Shown: positions 46,606 to 59,250, counted from the first letter of the stretch. The stretch is 64,000 nucleotides of DNA from Lactuca virosa (GCA_928212115.1 CAKMRJ010003334.1:38208092-38272091), one strand, 5' to 3'. Notes: generated from the letters alone by a model not told the origin. Numbers and translations are program-made.

Positions 46606-48386
46606 CTCTAATAGTGAAAAAAAATCAACTTACCCATGTTAAACCCACATTCACTCCATTAATACCTAATTGGATTATAATAAATCCAAGATATCTAGGG
46701 AATGTGAATTTATGTATGCTCTGTTTTAATATTAGACGATGTATTTGATCACCAAAAACTAAACGATGCCACAAAATGGTTCTACCTAGCATCTTTATTT
46801 CCATTAAAATGTTTTAGATTATCGTTAAATTAGTTATTATCTGATCTAAAGTGTTGTATAACAATTAGGCTTGATAAGTTGCAACTTGTAGAAGTGAAAT
46901 TTTTGAAGATTTGACGACCGGCGACGTGTAGCAGACAAGAAGGTCTACGTGGTCTTTATTTAGATGTTAGTAGAGTGATATTAAAGGATTCTCTTCTTGT
47001 TTTCAAGATATGCATACACATTTATCTTTTCTCAATTCTTTCAATATCTCAAAAACCAAAAATTAATATAAAACAATGATGGTATAAGTAGAGAAAACTT
47101 GAAAATTGAATCTAGTTCTAGTCTAGAAGAAATGTTATTTAGATCGTCATTTTATATCAAATTGTGGACGCTTTTATTATAGGTTTTAGCGTACCAATTT
47201 GACCTACAAATTAAATGTGAGAATTTGTTGAGTTTATTTTACACTATTTCAATGAAATCTTTTTAGCTACTAAGTGGACGACTCTTCATTTGTTGAGTCT
47301 TAATGGAAGATTGTCAAAGGGGATGTGATGAGCTTTATCAAACACTACAAACATTTTGGGACTTTTTCGAGGGTTTGCCACTCATCCTTTATCACCTTGT
47401 CCCGAAGACTAGGGACCCTCATCGTACCATGGGAATCACTAGAAAAGCATTAGGGTTCTTGCTCATTTGGTGTTATTTTGAGTATTATCAATCAATATTA
47501 GAAGCTTTTTTTTTTTTTTTTTTTGGGTCAATGAATTTGTTTACAAATCAGTTCATAGCAAACACAACCTACTATAGGCCAATTACCAAAATCCGTATTG
47601 ATTATGAGAAATTACAAGTGTTTTTTATCAACTCCACCTCTTAAAAAGCTTCATGCTATTTTAGTGAGATCCTAAGAAAACGGGCTTGGCCAGACTTTTA
47701 ACCGGTCCCAAAAACTGACAATACGTGACTAGGCCTAGTAAAAAATCTTTAAAGGCTTATAATCGGTCCTTCATAAATAATTATTAGCATGAGCATTTTT
47801 AATTGATTTTTTATAAAATTTAGAAAAATAATAATAATTAATAAAATATGTAGCAAATATTTATTAACGTATCAAGTAATACACAACTGTTATTTGGCTT
47901 TTTTAAACCAAACCTTCTCAACCGATCCCGTACCCGGTCTGGTTTAAAAACTGTTTAACCAAGCCCTACATAACCGCTTACATGCTTAACCTGGCCTAAA
48001 TCGGATAAGGAGTCCCTTTGCCCGCTTCTGGATTAATTAAGTGCCTCCAAATGCTCATTCAATTCAACCCAAACATATTTTGAGGATACATACAATAATC
48101 CAACTCAAAGACTCGACCTCCACAACTAAGATTAGAGACTAATCCAGAAGCCACCTCCTTCCATTCCTTGATACAGTTTAATTGACATCAAATTATGAAC
48201 CCCAAATGCAAAAGCCTGAAAATTCAAACACAACTCGAAAGCATAGAGTCTGCAAGCCTTTAGTGTTTCCAGAAGATACAAGTTTACAGTAACGGAATTT
48301 ATTTCATTAGATTTCACCTATACTACATATTGGTCTAAGAAAATTAAACATGCTTCTTGAATAGAAAATAAGGTTGTACACTAAAG
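46606..48386. other. Intergenic DNA, no supported gene
   Basis: AT-rich. A 113-residue plus-strand frame (47303-47644) crosses a poly-T run and resembles nothing I know. A region at 47680-48010 with 'ccggtcc-aaaa' and 'aaccggtcc'-type words, also seen near 40010-40130, may be an old dispersed repeat. The last 250 bp is 3' flank of F-box copy 6. Confidence 0.45.
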
Positions 48387-49719
48387 TTAAGTACTTGACA
48401 CAAACCTAATTTCGAAAAATATCATCAGAAAAGTAAATATAAGAAAAGATAGTATAATTAGAACCAATGTCTTGGTTTTTATTTCCCTTGTACCATTCAC
48501 CATCGTGTTGAAGCCTCTTTTCAATTTTGCAAAGTGATCAGAGATGTTGAAACACTTGATCTCACGCTTAACAGGTACTATCCAAACAAGACTGTCCACG
48601 TACTCGAGAATTTTAATCATGCCAACATGTGTAGCTGGAGTATCTATGCTTTTAACCTTGGCTGAAATTGGGTCGAACAAAGCTAGACCATGAGGATATC
48701 CATAAAAAACAAACTCAGTGTGTAATGTGAATCCAATTGGAATTATACCACTAAACTGTGAAAAAACATGATGTTTGACCCATGATTCAGCCACCCTATA
48801 CTCTTCCATTACCCACACCTCGCATCTCTCACCTTTAGCCCTTGACATCGCACAAAGCTTTCCATCCAAAACTCCTAACACACTGAACCAGTAGTGTCCA
48901 TGGTGATGTAGTATAGAATGTGGAAGAGGTATCTCACAGAATGTCTCCACGCCCAAATCAAATGCCACTATCGTTTGTGCCTTCATCTCCTCATCAATAT
49001 AACCAAGCCAATGAAGATGACCATCATGGCCATCTACACAAACTGCAGCTTGAGAATGAATCCTTGTCACGCACGATGGAAACCTTTGAGTGATTAAATA
49101 CCAGGAACCTTTTCTCATGCTATAAATTACAGTTTGTTGCCAATCTTGAATGAAATATCCGTTAGACCGGCTAGTACTAGGTTGTCGGTGAACACCCATA
49201 AACTTAACGACTTTGTAATCATCCGTTTTTGGATCAAACCCAAACCGGATATGACATACGGTGGAATCACTATAACAATGGGAAGGAATAGAGAGTTGGG
49301 GGGATATTTAACATGGCGTTCAGAGAAGGGTTCCAAATGTTAACATCTGATGCGTCAGAAAAACAAATTAGGCCATTAACTGAACCTATAACTCTATAAT
49401 ATCTTTTCTGGAGATTAATCGGGAGTTTGATGAAATTAGTGAATGGTTCGAGATGGGGAGATCGAGTGGAATGTGCTGTGAATGGTTTTCTGTCAAAAGA
49501 AAATACGTCGTTCATGAACACCAATATAGTTTTATCGTTGTTATGGATGGAACGACGCAGGTGAAATTTTATGAAAGAGGGTTGTGATAAGAGAGCATTC
49601 CAAGATTTAGAGACACAACGCATTTGAGCAAGCTGTTTTGCCAATAACCGGATGAATATTTCTGATAAAATTTCTCCTGGGAAGTCATCCATAGTCGCTT
49701 GCTGCTGTGGTGAAGCCAC
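48387..49719 (-). pseudogene. F-box/FBA gene copy 6, single frameshift, hydrophobic tail
   Basis: The 5' part (49270-49719) starts MASPQQQATMDDFPGEILSE and includes the F-box (FIRLLAKQLAQMRCVSKSWN) up to IWNPSLNAMLNIPP. There the frame is lost at a run of six C (six G on plus, 49298-49303). In the other frame the FBA domain continues through FGFDPKTDDYKVVKF and YSMRKGSWYLI to the end, with no other lesion. One base in a homopolymer therefore separates this copy from an intact gene. It may be a real pseudogene, a polymorphism or a sequencing error. Unlike its relatives, which stop soon after the final VDSLVW segment, this copy runs on about 50 residues and ends with a 19-residue hydrophobic stretch (TLVLIILSFLIFTFLMIFF) and a short EIRFVSST tail. 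That looks like a C-terminal membrane anchor. Confidence 0.85.
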
Positions 49720-50086
49720 TATCGAGTATCAAAGGATTATGGTGGACGAAGTTTTACTTCCGTCGTTCAAGCACGAGATGCCAGAGTGTTTTTCAGTTTT
49801 GGATTGTTAAGGATGGAGAGATCTCTTTCCTTTTTATTGAGATTTATTGATACACGTCTTAGTAAAAGAAAATTAATTTTGGAAAATAAGATCAAAGATG
49901 GTGACAGATGCTAACAACCCCATTGTAACGAAAACAGATTTAAAGTGATCATCGCCTCCTTTTGCCAAATACAGTAATGCTCGAAAGTCGTTCAAAACCA
50001 AAGTCAATATTCATTAAATGGGAAGCATGCCATATAACTATGTAGGTACATAACTGATCAAGTGCATGTACTGTATTAAACTTGCC
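49720..50086. other. Upstream region of F-box copy 6
   Basis: Presumed leader and promoter on the minus strand. No individual element can be assigned and no gene lies here. Confidence 0.4.
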
Positions 50087-50089
50087 TAA

Positions 50090-50637
50090 CAGCATCTCCA
50101 GTAAAAACATCTCCAATGACTTATTTTATAGCCTTTTTTATATTGATTCATCACTTATTTGTGAATTGTTTTTTGTTATTTATATGCTTTTTGTGTATTT
50201 ATATTGACCACTCAATATATATTATATATTGAGTGGTCAATATAATACTAGTATTAAGCATTAAACATTTCACCCCCTTCTATTTTTAACATATTTTATA
50301 TTTACCCCTTAATTATATTCTAGTTTTAAATATTTTTCATTTATTTAACTATTTAATTATTTCTATCATAGTTTTTAATTTATGAAATATTTATGTATTA
50401 ATTTCTAAAGATAACCTTAATTTAAAATATTTAATACTAAAGTATAATATGTTTAAAGATAATTAATTAAATGAGAAAAATTTTATGAACATTTTAGATA
50501 GATGAGGGTCAATAAGTAAAATTTATAAAAAATTATTAAAAAAGTTTAAGGCTTATTTAATTAGAGTTTAAAAGTATTATAATAATAAGGTGGCAAAAAT
50601 TTTAAGTGGTATGATAGGTTTACCATTGGAGATGCTC
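50090..50637. mobile_element. Harbinger-like MITE (GAGCATCTCC ends)
   Basis: 548 bp with ends CAGCATCTCCAGT and ACCATTGGAGATGCTC and TAA at 50087-50089 and 50638-50640. At its left, 'acatctccaatgac' repeats the end motif. The interior contains a perfect 22-bp inverted repeat (50200-50221 and 50223-50244) with a single-base loop. It is non-coding. Confidence 0.78.
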
Positions 50638-50640
50638 TAA

Positions 50641-51159
50641 CCTTTAATTTCTTTCAATACTTCAAAGTGATGTATGTTGGTAAGATCACAACTATAAGTT
50701 TTTTACAAAAACAGGTCAGTTTTTTTAAATATTCGTAAAAATGAGTTGTTGTTTATTTTTTTTTTAACACCGTTTGCAGAAATACGGCTCTTAATTGGCC
50801 CGCTCAAATCATACCTAGATCATACATTTATAGAAATGGTCCCTTAAAACTTACAACAATAACCCTTATCTTATATAATACCTTAATACTTATATATTTT
50901 GTTTTTTTTAATATTTATTTTCGACTTTTACCATATCGAATCTTTATTTTCGACTTTAAATATTTTTACCATTAAGATGATCTCATTTATACCTTCAAAT
51001 CAATACAAATATTGAATATTGAATATTATTATAATTATATATATACAAAGATAAACAACATAACTCACACCATATTATTAAAATTCAAAAAATTACAAAT
51101 TATAATTATTATATATATATTAAAGTTGTAGACGAAAGGAACAGTGAAATTGGCATACT
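50641..51159. repeat. Dispersed AT-rich repeat, inverted relative to 60480-60850
   Basis: About 50790-51010 (words 'ataaccctt-atcttata-aat', 'accattaa-atgatctcattta' and 'aagttaataagatgat'-like sequence) is the reverse complement, with divergence, of about 60570-60850. No gene is seen. Low-complexity AT DNA fills the rest. Confidence 0.5.
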
Positions 51160-53298
51160 TTGTCCAGGTTTGATCCCTTGATTTACATATCCGGTCCCTG
51201 TACTTCTTTAATTATTTTTATTCGTATCATTTTGTTTGTGCGCCTCGATCTTCCAGATCATTCCCACCGCCTCGCTTATCAGTTCCTTCCATTCCCTACC
51301 GGCCTCCAAATTTTGTTCCCGATCCTTCCGCTCGCTTTATCTTCCTCAGCACAAAACCTCCGATCTTCTACTATCTTCTTCTTCACCCATCCTGGCTACT
51401 TCATCGACCTCTATTACAACCTCTTCTCCTCTTCTCGCCTGACCATCTTCCCTCCGCTTTCTCCGACGTTTCTTCTTCTTCTGAGAATCATCAACCTCCA
51501 CCAAGTCCTACCCTTCAAACCGAATCTGCTATTCAACTCTTCAATTCCGCTATAGCCGATGCCGGCGAGTCCGCTTCTACTACAGAAGACTCCGACGAGT
51601 TCTTTATATCTCTTCTTTCATGGATGTTTGCCGATTGCTTCCACTTCCCAATTTGAATGGCTGTCGACTCCTCGATTTCCTATCGTCGGTGTTATGTTCT
51701 ATTCAGCTCTTCAAATGTTTTCGTTCTAATTGTCGTTCATCTTCTCTGTTTCCCAGGTGTTCATCGTCGTGGTTAGCCCCTCTTTGGAAATTGTTGTCGC
51801 CTCCATCTTCTCAGGTAGCTTAATGGCTTTTAAACCCTAATTGGTTGTAGATCTGTCTCTTACCCACCAATCATATCTGTCCAACTGTGTGTGTGAGAGA
51901 ACACATGGAAAACGGTGCAAATGGTTTATTCATTTGTGTAATTTTTGTTGAAATCTGCCCACATCTCAACGTGGTTGAGTGCATCGTTTTAATTTGTGTT
52001 GGATATTGCTTACAGATTGCAAGAGGATGAATGGCAGGAAGGAGAAATATAGGGCTTCTTCCTAACAGAGTTTAAAAGGGTGCGATTCAAGCCGAGGAAC
52101 ACATCTGCACTTACAGAGCTTACTTTGCTTACTCTCCCCATAGTATCGATTCTCTCTTCCTCTCTTTCTGTCTACATGTTTGTACGTCAAATATGTTGTT
52201 GATCCACACCATAGTTGACCAATTTCTACAATTTCTTATCCATTTCGATTTGGAATGTAGGATTCGTAGCGTCTTTCTATCTCAGTAGTCAACATGTGTT
52301 TCATATTTGATTTATGTTATCTCTTGCACAAGTTCCGGAGGAGGTTGCAGGGGGTTTATAGAACACGCTACGAATCTTCTGTTGAGGTCATTTTCAATCT
52401 TATGCTTTTAATTTGACGTAATTATTGACAACAGGTGTTTTTTTTTTGTACAAATTTAGAAAATTACATTGGTGCAAATTTACCTTTGTTTTCTTGGATC
52501 CTCTGTATGTTTCCACCTGCTCCAATTTATATGGAATACCATTACCATTTTGTTGTTCTTTTCTTTGATTATGATTCATACATATTGTTCTTTCATTTTC
52601 GTCAACTTTTTTTCCCTTTATTCTGCCATATACAATGCACGCCAGGTATTTGTTAATATTCCTGCTATTACATGGCCTACTTATCTATTGTCTGGGCATT
52701 ACTACTCCATCTACTATACATTGAGTTGTATAATTACTAGAATTTTTCTTGCTTTATGAATCTTTATAACCCAGTCCTTGTATGCATCCGATGATGAAAT
52801 CACCAAAGCTATCTATATTGATACATGCATCAGTAAAAAAAGACATGAAACATCTGATTCCACAAATTCCATATTGTATCAAAATTGACCATTATTGTTA
52901 AAGCAAGTCACAGTCTTATTGGATTCTACTTGGTTCTTTTTCAATTGTGTTGTCCAAATAACTATTCAATCTTTTTCTTACCTCCGACTTTTGACATCTG
53001 CATTAAGATGATCTTCATACTTTCTGTTAATTGCAGATGGGAATAACTTCTGTCACAATTGTATCTGCAAAGGGGTATAAGATGAAAAAGCACACGGTGA
53101 TTCCCTGTCTTTTTACCTTACTTTCTTTGCATGCTCATTCGTAGTAGTTTTTGATGTTTGTATGCAATCAAACAGTGTCCATTTAAGTATAGGTTGAAAT
53201 TTTCATTTGCAGATAAGAGTCCGATTTGTAACTTTCCAGTTTTTTTTTATAGTTTTTTAACTTTCCAGATCTGATTTGTAACTTTTTTTTGGGTATCA
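51160..53298 (+). other. Gene-like region, unassigned
   Basis: Base composition changes to a C/T-rich, coding-like or leader-like strand at 51230-51830. Overlapping open frames there (51160-51555, 51620-51823) are serine/leucine-rich, and none gives a domain. One frame near 51490-51610 reads QTESAIQLFNSAIADAGESA, followed by an acidic serine stretch. Downstream are exon-like blocks with splice-like borders, for example 53039-53098 (ATGGGAATAACTTCTGTCAC start, gtgattcc donor). A CACTA element interrupts at 53302, and a few exon-like blocks follow at 58190-58390. It could be a decayed or non-coding transcribed gene. I do not recognise it. Confidence 0.35.
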
Positions 53299-54396
53299 GG
53301 GCACTACTACAAAAAAGAGCATTACCGACGGCCAAACCCGTCGGTAATCCGTTGCTAATGCTCTTTACCGACGGAATTGTAACACACCAAAATCCGTCGG
53401 TATATTCTTGTCGCTAGTTGTTTGTAACGGATTTTCGACAGCTATGGCTAATTTTTAGTGACGGATTTTTCCGTCGGAAATAGTAACAGATCACCAACGG
53501 AATATATTTTGCAACAGATTACCGACGGAATTTGTTTGCAACGGATTATCGACGGAAAATTTTACTAACGGATTACCAACGGAATCTGAAATAACTTACT
53601 AACAGATTACCGACGGAATTTGGAATAACTTACTAACAGATTACTGACAGAATCTCAAAATGACTACAATTGTTTTTGTGACAGATTAGCGACGGATTTT
53701 GGCATTATAAAAAAATTTACAAATTAATGAAGAAATTAAAAACTAAAAATAATTACATATTCAACACATAAATATTTTAAAAATACATCAAATCTATATT
53801 TTAAAACCAACAAATATAAAAATAAATCCATAAATTTCAATCATTTGACATACATTAAATCTATAAATTTCAATCCATATTGTCAAATATTGTTAACAAC
53901 CAATAGAGAATTTCTTCTTGATTAGCTCGTGATTCCACACCTATCATTGAGAGTTGTTAGCTAGAGAAATATTTATATGTTGTCAAATACCATAAATGCC
54001 CTCCAATGTTGACAATAAAGGGGAATAAAAAAGTAAAAATGAATGATATTAACAAGTAGCAATTATGACTACATGGGCCCCATGGTATTAGATGTTAGAT
54101 GAAAAATGTAGATTTCTGTGAAAAAAAAAGTTAAAAAAAAATTGATCAGCAAATTCTGTGAAGACCCTATTTTTTATATGATACTTGATATAAGAAAAAT
54201 CACTGAAAATTACACATGGGTTTAATTTGGTGAATGCAATAGGAATGCACTTTCATTTTATAAAATATTCCAAAATGTGATAATTGTTATATATAATATA
54301 TTTCAGTATATACATGACAAAAAGAGAAAGAGAAAGAAGTAAGTAAAGATATTTGACCTGTTTATTATTAAATGTTTTATTTTCATTTATCCTTGA

Positions 54397-54520
54397 TGCA
54401 ATCTCAAGAAAATCTTTATCTTCTGATTCATGAAAAACTTGAAGATTGTGACCAGAAAATGAAACAGTTCAGTCTCTTTTGCACCTCTGAGATAGCTGAT
54501 CCGTCCATGTTGTTTTCCTG
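54397..54520 (-). pseudogene. Exon-like block in the CACTA element
   Basis: On the minus strand a block preceded by an acceptor-like 'ttcag' and with frame stretches such as SGHNLQVFHESEDKDFLEIA. A further short block lies at about 54920-54990, with a donor (GAGAAG|GTATGT). I do not recognise the gene, and at least one stop interrupts the longest frame. Confidence 0.3.
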
Positions 54521-56210
54521 AAATGATGTTTTGCAAATTAAGAAAGGGCAAAATGGTCATTTTGGCTTATGCAGACAGTTTGGCTTATTTACTCTAAAAA
54601 AGCAAATAGAAAAACATCATTAAAGTGAAAGAAAAATCAAAAAATTTATGTATGCAATCAAAATAAAAGGGTAAATGTAATTTAAATAAAAAAGTAACAT
54701 TAATTCATATTAGGGACAACTTTGTCATTTTATTTTTTACAATACAATAGATGGATACACGAACAAAGATTAGAAGTATAAAGATGGGAAAATATTTTAT
54801 TTATCATGTTCCATATACTCACATGCACGAAAACATCCATATCATTGCATAGAAAAATAAAATTATGAATAAGTTAAGATAAAATAATCCACAACACTCT
54901 ACATAAGATATCGACATACCTTCTCCAGGGGTATTTATCTCAATGGAAGTTGAAGCAAAAGACCCTTTTCATGGATAACTAATTCCTCCTGCGACAAACA
55001 TCAGACAAAAACAAATGAAAAAAAAAACATTAAACCCAACTTTAGTTACTAAAATTGTATCACTTCCCTTGAAATAATTTTAAATTTACCAAACTACCCT
55101 TCACCATATGCAACATAGCAATAGCAAGAGGGACAAAAACACACCAAAGTCATTAAAAATCCTGATGTAGTAGAGAGTCATATAAATACCAAGAGGGACA
55201 AAAACGTAAGACATCATATAAATTAGAGTAAAATCCCTAAAATTAAACTTTCTATTTGGATTTGACAGTTACCGGCATTGGGGTCATTGTGGAAGCAGTA
55301 TACTTCTGATGTTCATCCCATGATGTGGAAGTTTCTTAGATTTAAATAAATGCTAATTTTTTTTAATTATATCAGTAAAAGAGGTAAAATACTTTGTTGT
55401 TTCCTGTTATTCTTTCATACCATTTACCATTTTATCTCCCAATAAACTCAATTCTCAGTACATTAAGTTTATGGGACCGACAATCTCAATTCTCCTTAAA
55501 TCAAATAAAGGGTACCCATATTCACATATTCATTTATATTACACATTCTTCATTTTGTGGGCCTAAAAGACTAGAATATACCACATCTAACCCTGCTATT
55601 GCTGCTACTGTTATATGAAGGGACAACTGCTACAATTGAAAATGATGATGAAATGCTTGATTGATTTCATTGACTAAATGGTTGTTTCTTTTGACTTAAT
55701 ACAAAAAGGAAGACTTAATACAAAAAGGAAGATCAGGCTTTTCCCATTAAGTTCCAAGTTTTTTTATTTTTTAAAATAAATTTTCACTCTTTCAGGCCAA
55801 TAAGAGCAAATCAACAAAGGGAAATCAATGATCGTTATTAGGTAAATTGTTTTTACTTGATTTTTTCATGGTTCTTTTTTTTTATTAAATGGATACTGCA
55901 TTTGTTATCTTATAGTAGTTGAATTTATGTTCTGGGCTTTCTTATGACCATAATATCTCAGATAAAAAGGATGTGGTACTACAAAGATGTACAAATATAT
56001 GAAAGTGAAAACTGTGTTGATTTGGAAGTTTAGTAATAGAAAGATGTTGAATACCTTATAAGTTAAAAGTCTTTAGCTGGAAGTATACAACAATTTGTAG
56101 TATTTTGGTACTTATTGCATTTGGGCCCTTTTCTCATTGAAGTTCTTTTGGTTTGAAATGTTAATCAATGTAAACTAACACACACAACAAGAATTTATAA
56201 CACAGAATAT

Positions 56211-56478
56211 ACCTGGATTAAGAGCTGAAAGTATTTTGCTATTTCTCAATACACTTGGAGTATAGCAAGTTTCAGTATCTCCACTATAAATAAGAACACA
56301 CAACAAGATATACCCAGATGTTTAGAATCACTCGGTTTGTCAATGAGAATATTCAAATTTAAAAAGAATAACAACAAAACATACCCATTAAGCACTGAAT
56401 ATAATTGCTCTGAGTTGCAAAAAATATGCCCATGCCTCAATTTAAGTGTCAAATGCCCACCTTCAAATATTTGATGCC
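56211..56478 (-). pseudogene. Two-exon gene fragment in the CACTA element
   Basis: Two minus-strand exons have matching splice phases. Exon 1 (about 56387-56478; acceptor 'tataacag', donor GG|GTATGT) reads HQIFEGGHLTLKLRHGHIFC and NSEQLYSVLNG. Exon 2 (about 56211-56284; acceptor 'tatttatag', donor CCAG|GTATAT) continues GDTETCYTPSVLRNSKILSA, then LNP. Joining them keeps the frame, which chance would seldom do. The parent gene is unknown to me. Confidence 0.5.
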
Positions 56479-56489
56479 TGTTATACAAA

Positions 56490-56770
56490 ATAAAAGAAGA
56501 GCTTAATCAAGAATTGGTAATAAAAGAAAGATTAAGCAATGATGAATTACAGGATGCTCGGAAAGAGTTGATTTCTGTGAGCTTTTTTCTTTCCTTCCAA
56601 CATCTTTCTGCATCTATAATCATATGTTTATTAATTTATAATTATGTAATTAGCTTTTTATCCCTAATGTTTGAAACAGGGTATGAAGGAAATACCCATA
56701 ATGTTTGCATCAATGTGGGAAGGTGTATCAACTGTATCAGAGGATTGAGAGAGCCCGATTGATTAAAAGG
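56490..56770 (+). pseudogene. Captured FDM/IDN2-like (XH domain) gene fragment
   Basis: The first block (about 56490-56576) reads EELNQELVIKERLSNDELQD then ARKELIS, and ends at a donor (TCT|GTGAGC). In plant FACTOR OF DNA METHYLATION / IDN2 proteins a LNQTL-KER-SNDELQEARKELI segment precedes the C-terminal XH domain. After an acceptor (gaaacag) at about 56679 the next block starts with a glycine and, in a degraded frame, HNVCINVGR where the family has HIGVKRMGE. These proteins bind RNA in RNA-directed DNA methylation. The fragment is short and stops soon after. Identification is from memory. Confidence 0.55.
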
Positions 56771-57297
56771 CTAGCTAAGATTAAGGAGGAACAGGGACAA
56801 TATTCTTGAGTTACCTGATAAAATGGTGTTCAAGAGGAACCCTTCTGCTGACACAAAGAACCAAACATCATCCACTCCAACTCTGAAACGTAAAACATTT
56901 GAGGTTTTTTTCTTCTTTTACAACTTCTTTCATCATCAGTTGATTGTCTCTGAAACAAGTATCATAAAACATAAGCTTTCATATAATCAAATTTTGTAAA
57001 TGATTAATCATGCAGGCATCTGTTGAAACATCAACATTAACTCCATCAAATTTTCATATAATCAGATTCATATCATGAAGTTCAGAACAGGACCACTGAA
57101 GAAATAAATGTATAAGACTATTTATCAACAAAATCTGATTGGATAGGTTATCTAATGCCTAATTTGGGATCTGATAATCCAATTTAGAAAAAAATAAATA
57201 AATAAATAAACCTAGAACTCAATCGATGTAATAGAAAAAATAAGTTAGGGTTTTTTTTACCAAAACTTGGAGAAAAAAAAAGCTGAAATCGGATCAA

Positions 57298-57615
57298 TTG
57301 ATAAGGTCTACCAGCTACATCAGCAACTTCGACGATGGTGGTGGCGACAAGAGAGTGGCGACAGCAGTCGGAGGGAGAAGGTATGTTGCGTCGATGACTT
57401 CGGAGGAGCTGGAGGTCTTTGCTGCCGGCGGTGATGGCGGAGGCGACGTCGTTGCCGGAGGAAGTGGCCGGCTGGTTGCAGATCGGAGATGGTTGCAGAT
57501 CGGAGGCAGAGCCGGCTGGTTGCAGTGGGAGATATCGTGTGAACTAGAAAGAACGAGAAGAGGAGGAGGGAAAATGAGAGTAGGGCAAAATCGACGTGTT
57601 TTCTTTTTGTTCTGA
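57298..57615 (+). other. GC-rich open stretch near the CACTA right end
   Basis: Open on both strands (105 residues plus, 102 minus). The plus frame is glycine/valine-rich (GGGDKRVATAVGGRRY), and the minus one resembles a typical plant 5' leader translation. It is possibly a captured promoter/5' UTR on the minus strand feeding the minus-strand exons. There is no domain. Confidence 0.3.
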
Positions 57616-57906
57616 CTTTAACATTCATTTATTTACCAAATTGCCCTAACTATTTAAAAAAAAAAAAAAAAATTGGAATTCAGTAACGGATTTCCGACGG
57701 AATTTCAAATTTGTTGATTTCAGTCGGTAAACCGTCGGTATAGTGTAACGGATTACCGACAAATTTTATTCTGTTGCCACACCGTTGCACGCTAATATCC
57801 TAATAATTTGTCTGTCGGAAATCCGTCGGATATTCGTTGCTTTTTCCGACGGATTTTTTCCGTCGCTAAAATTCTGTCGCTATTACTCTATTTTCTAGTA
57901 GTGGGG

Positions 57907-59250
57907 AGATTGTTTTCTGTGATATTGCACAAAGTTGAATAAGATCAAAAACCATTTTATCGTTTTCGATTTGGGCAAGGGTGACCTTCCGGTGGTTATA
58001 TGCATTTATTTTCGGGAAACTAACTAAACTAATCATGTTGTAAGTTAATAATAAAGAAAAATATTCCAAAAACATTTTCGCTTTGAAAAATAATCTTTAA
58101 GTGGGTCATTCCGGACTATTATGAACACCATACATTTCATGTTGATATTTCGGCGGGTTTTGTCAGCTGACTCTTTTGTCCATTGTTGCAGCTGCTGTTG
58201 CTTCTTCTAAGCGCTTTTGCACATCATGTGCCAACTGGTAGGTTTCTTTCCTTCATATTCATTTGATTAACCAAAAACCCCATTTGAATCAACTATTGTT
58301 TCAGAAACTGTGCCAATTAGGATTGTTCATCTGTTCATCTGGTCTTCCTGCAGTTGCTGATGCAGCTGCAGCTATTTAAGCTGGAATGTATGATATTAGT
58401 GAGTATATTTTTTTTCAATTACTTCTCAATTATTATTCAAAAATTAATAAATTGATAAATTGATAATTGTTTTCATTATTTATTACCGGATTAACTTATT
58501 CAATTCCAAAAACGTAATAAATTGATAAATTGTTTTTTTTTCAGTATTTGACACATTTACAATTTTGCTTATAGATGTAAAATAACCAAATTAGAATCTC
58601 TCATATTATTGACTTTTTTTGTTATTTTAAATAAGGGCAAAATTGTAATTTAGCTTTCCTATTTATAAGGACTTTCTAATAAGTTAAAAATTCTGATACC
58701 CACCGAAATAAATATTACTGGTATCATCCGCAATAAGCTAATAAACCTTTAAACAAGCAATCCGAAACATCCTTTATTTCATGTCATTCAATTGATTCTT
58801 CAACTTTTCCTATATATAATGTCGCATTTAATATCGACACTCTTTTCGTAAAAAAATGGCAATTGGGAAAAATGGTCCCAAAAGTTTCGTTTTTTTTTAA
58901 ATAACATATTCTTGATGGATAATGGTAGATATTGTAACCTTTTTATTAGTATGCACAATTGCATCCAACAAAAATGTCAATACGATAATAATAGAAAATA
59001 TGTTCTTTTTTTTATTCAGGTGGCTTTATTCAAGCTATGAGGAATGGGATTTCAACTCGAAATGTTTTTACTATCAGCTAAAAGCGTTAAATGCAAAAAA
59101 CAGCAACGTACACTAATTTATTTGATTACTTTCATTCTTACATTTCGACTATTATACTCTTCAATCTATCCTGCTGTATTGTATTTGAATGACATTATAG
59201 CATCCTACTTTCGTGACCCGCCAAACACCAATAAAAAATACCTGACCCGT
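57907..59250. other. Continuation after the CACTA element
   Basis: Two short exon-like blocks follow on the plus strand: 58190-58237 (after 'ttgttgcag', reading AAVASSKRFCTSCAN, with donor TG|GTAGGT) and about 58353-58390 (after 'cctgcag', alanine-rich). They may belong to the unassigned region at 51160-53298. The remainder is AT-rich with no gene. Confidence 0.3.

Larger units (their letters stand above)
53302..57903. mobile_element. Non-autonomous CACTA transposon with captured exons
   Basis: 4,602 bp with ends CACTACTACAAAAAA and TTTTCTAGTAGTG, the CACTA-superfamily signature, and an exact 3-bp duplication ggg (53299-53301, 57904-57906). Both subterminal regions (53325-53705 and 57680-57890) are arrays of short 'ttaccgacggaattt'/'aatccgtcgg' units in either orientation. 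In this superfamily such arrays are the transposase-binding sites. No transposase gene is present. The interior instead has cellular-looking exons on both strands (see 54397-54520, 56211-56478 and 56490-56770). Confidence 0.93.

Noticed and set aside
47303..47644. 113-residue frame as a gene
   Set aside because: It crosses a long poly-T run, has no family features and no matching block elsewhere in the window.
57320..57628. 102-residue minus-strand frame as a coding gene
   Set aside because: Both strands are open over the same GC-rich stretch and neither has a domain. A captured leader is more likely.
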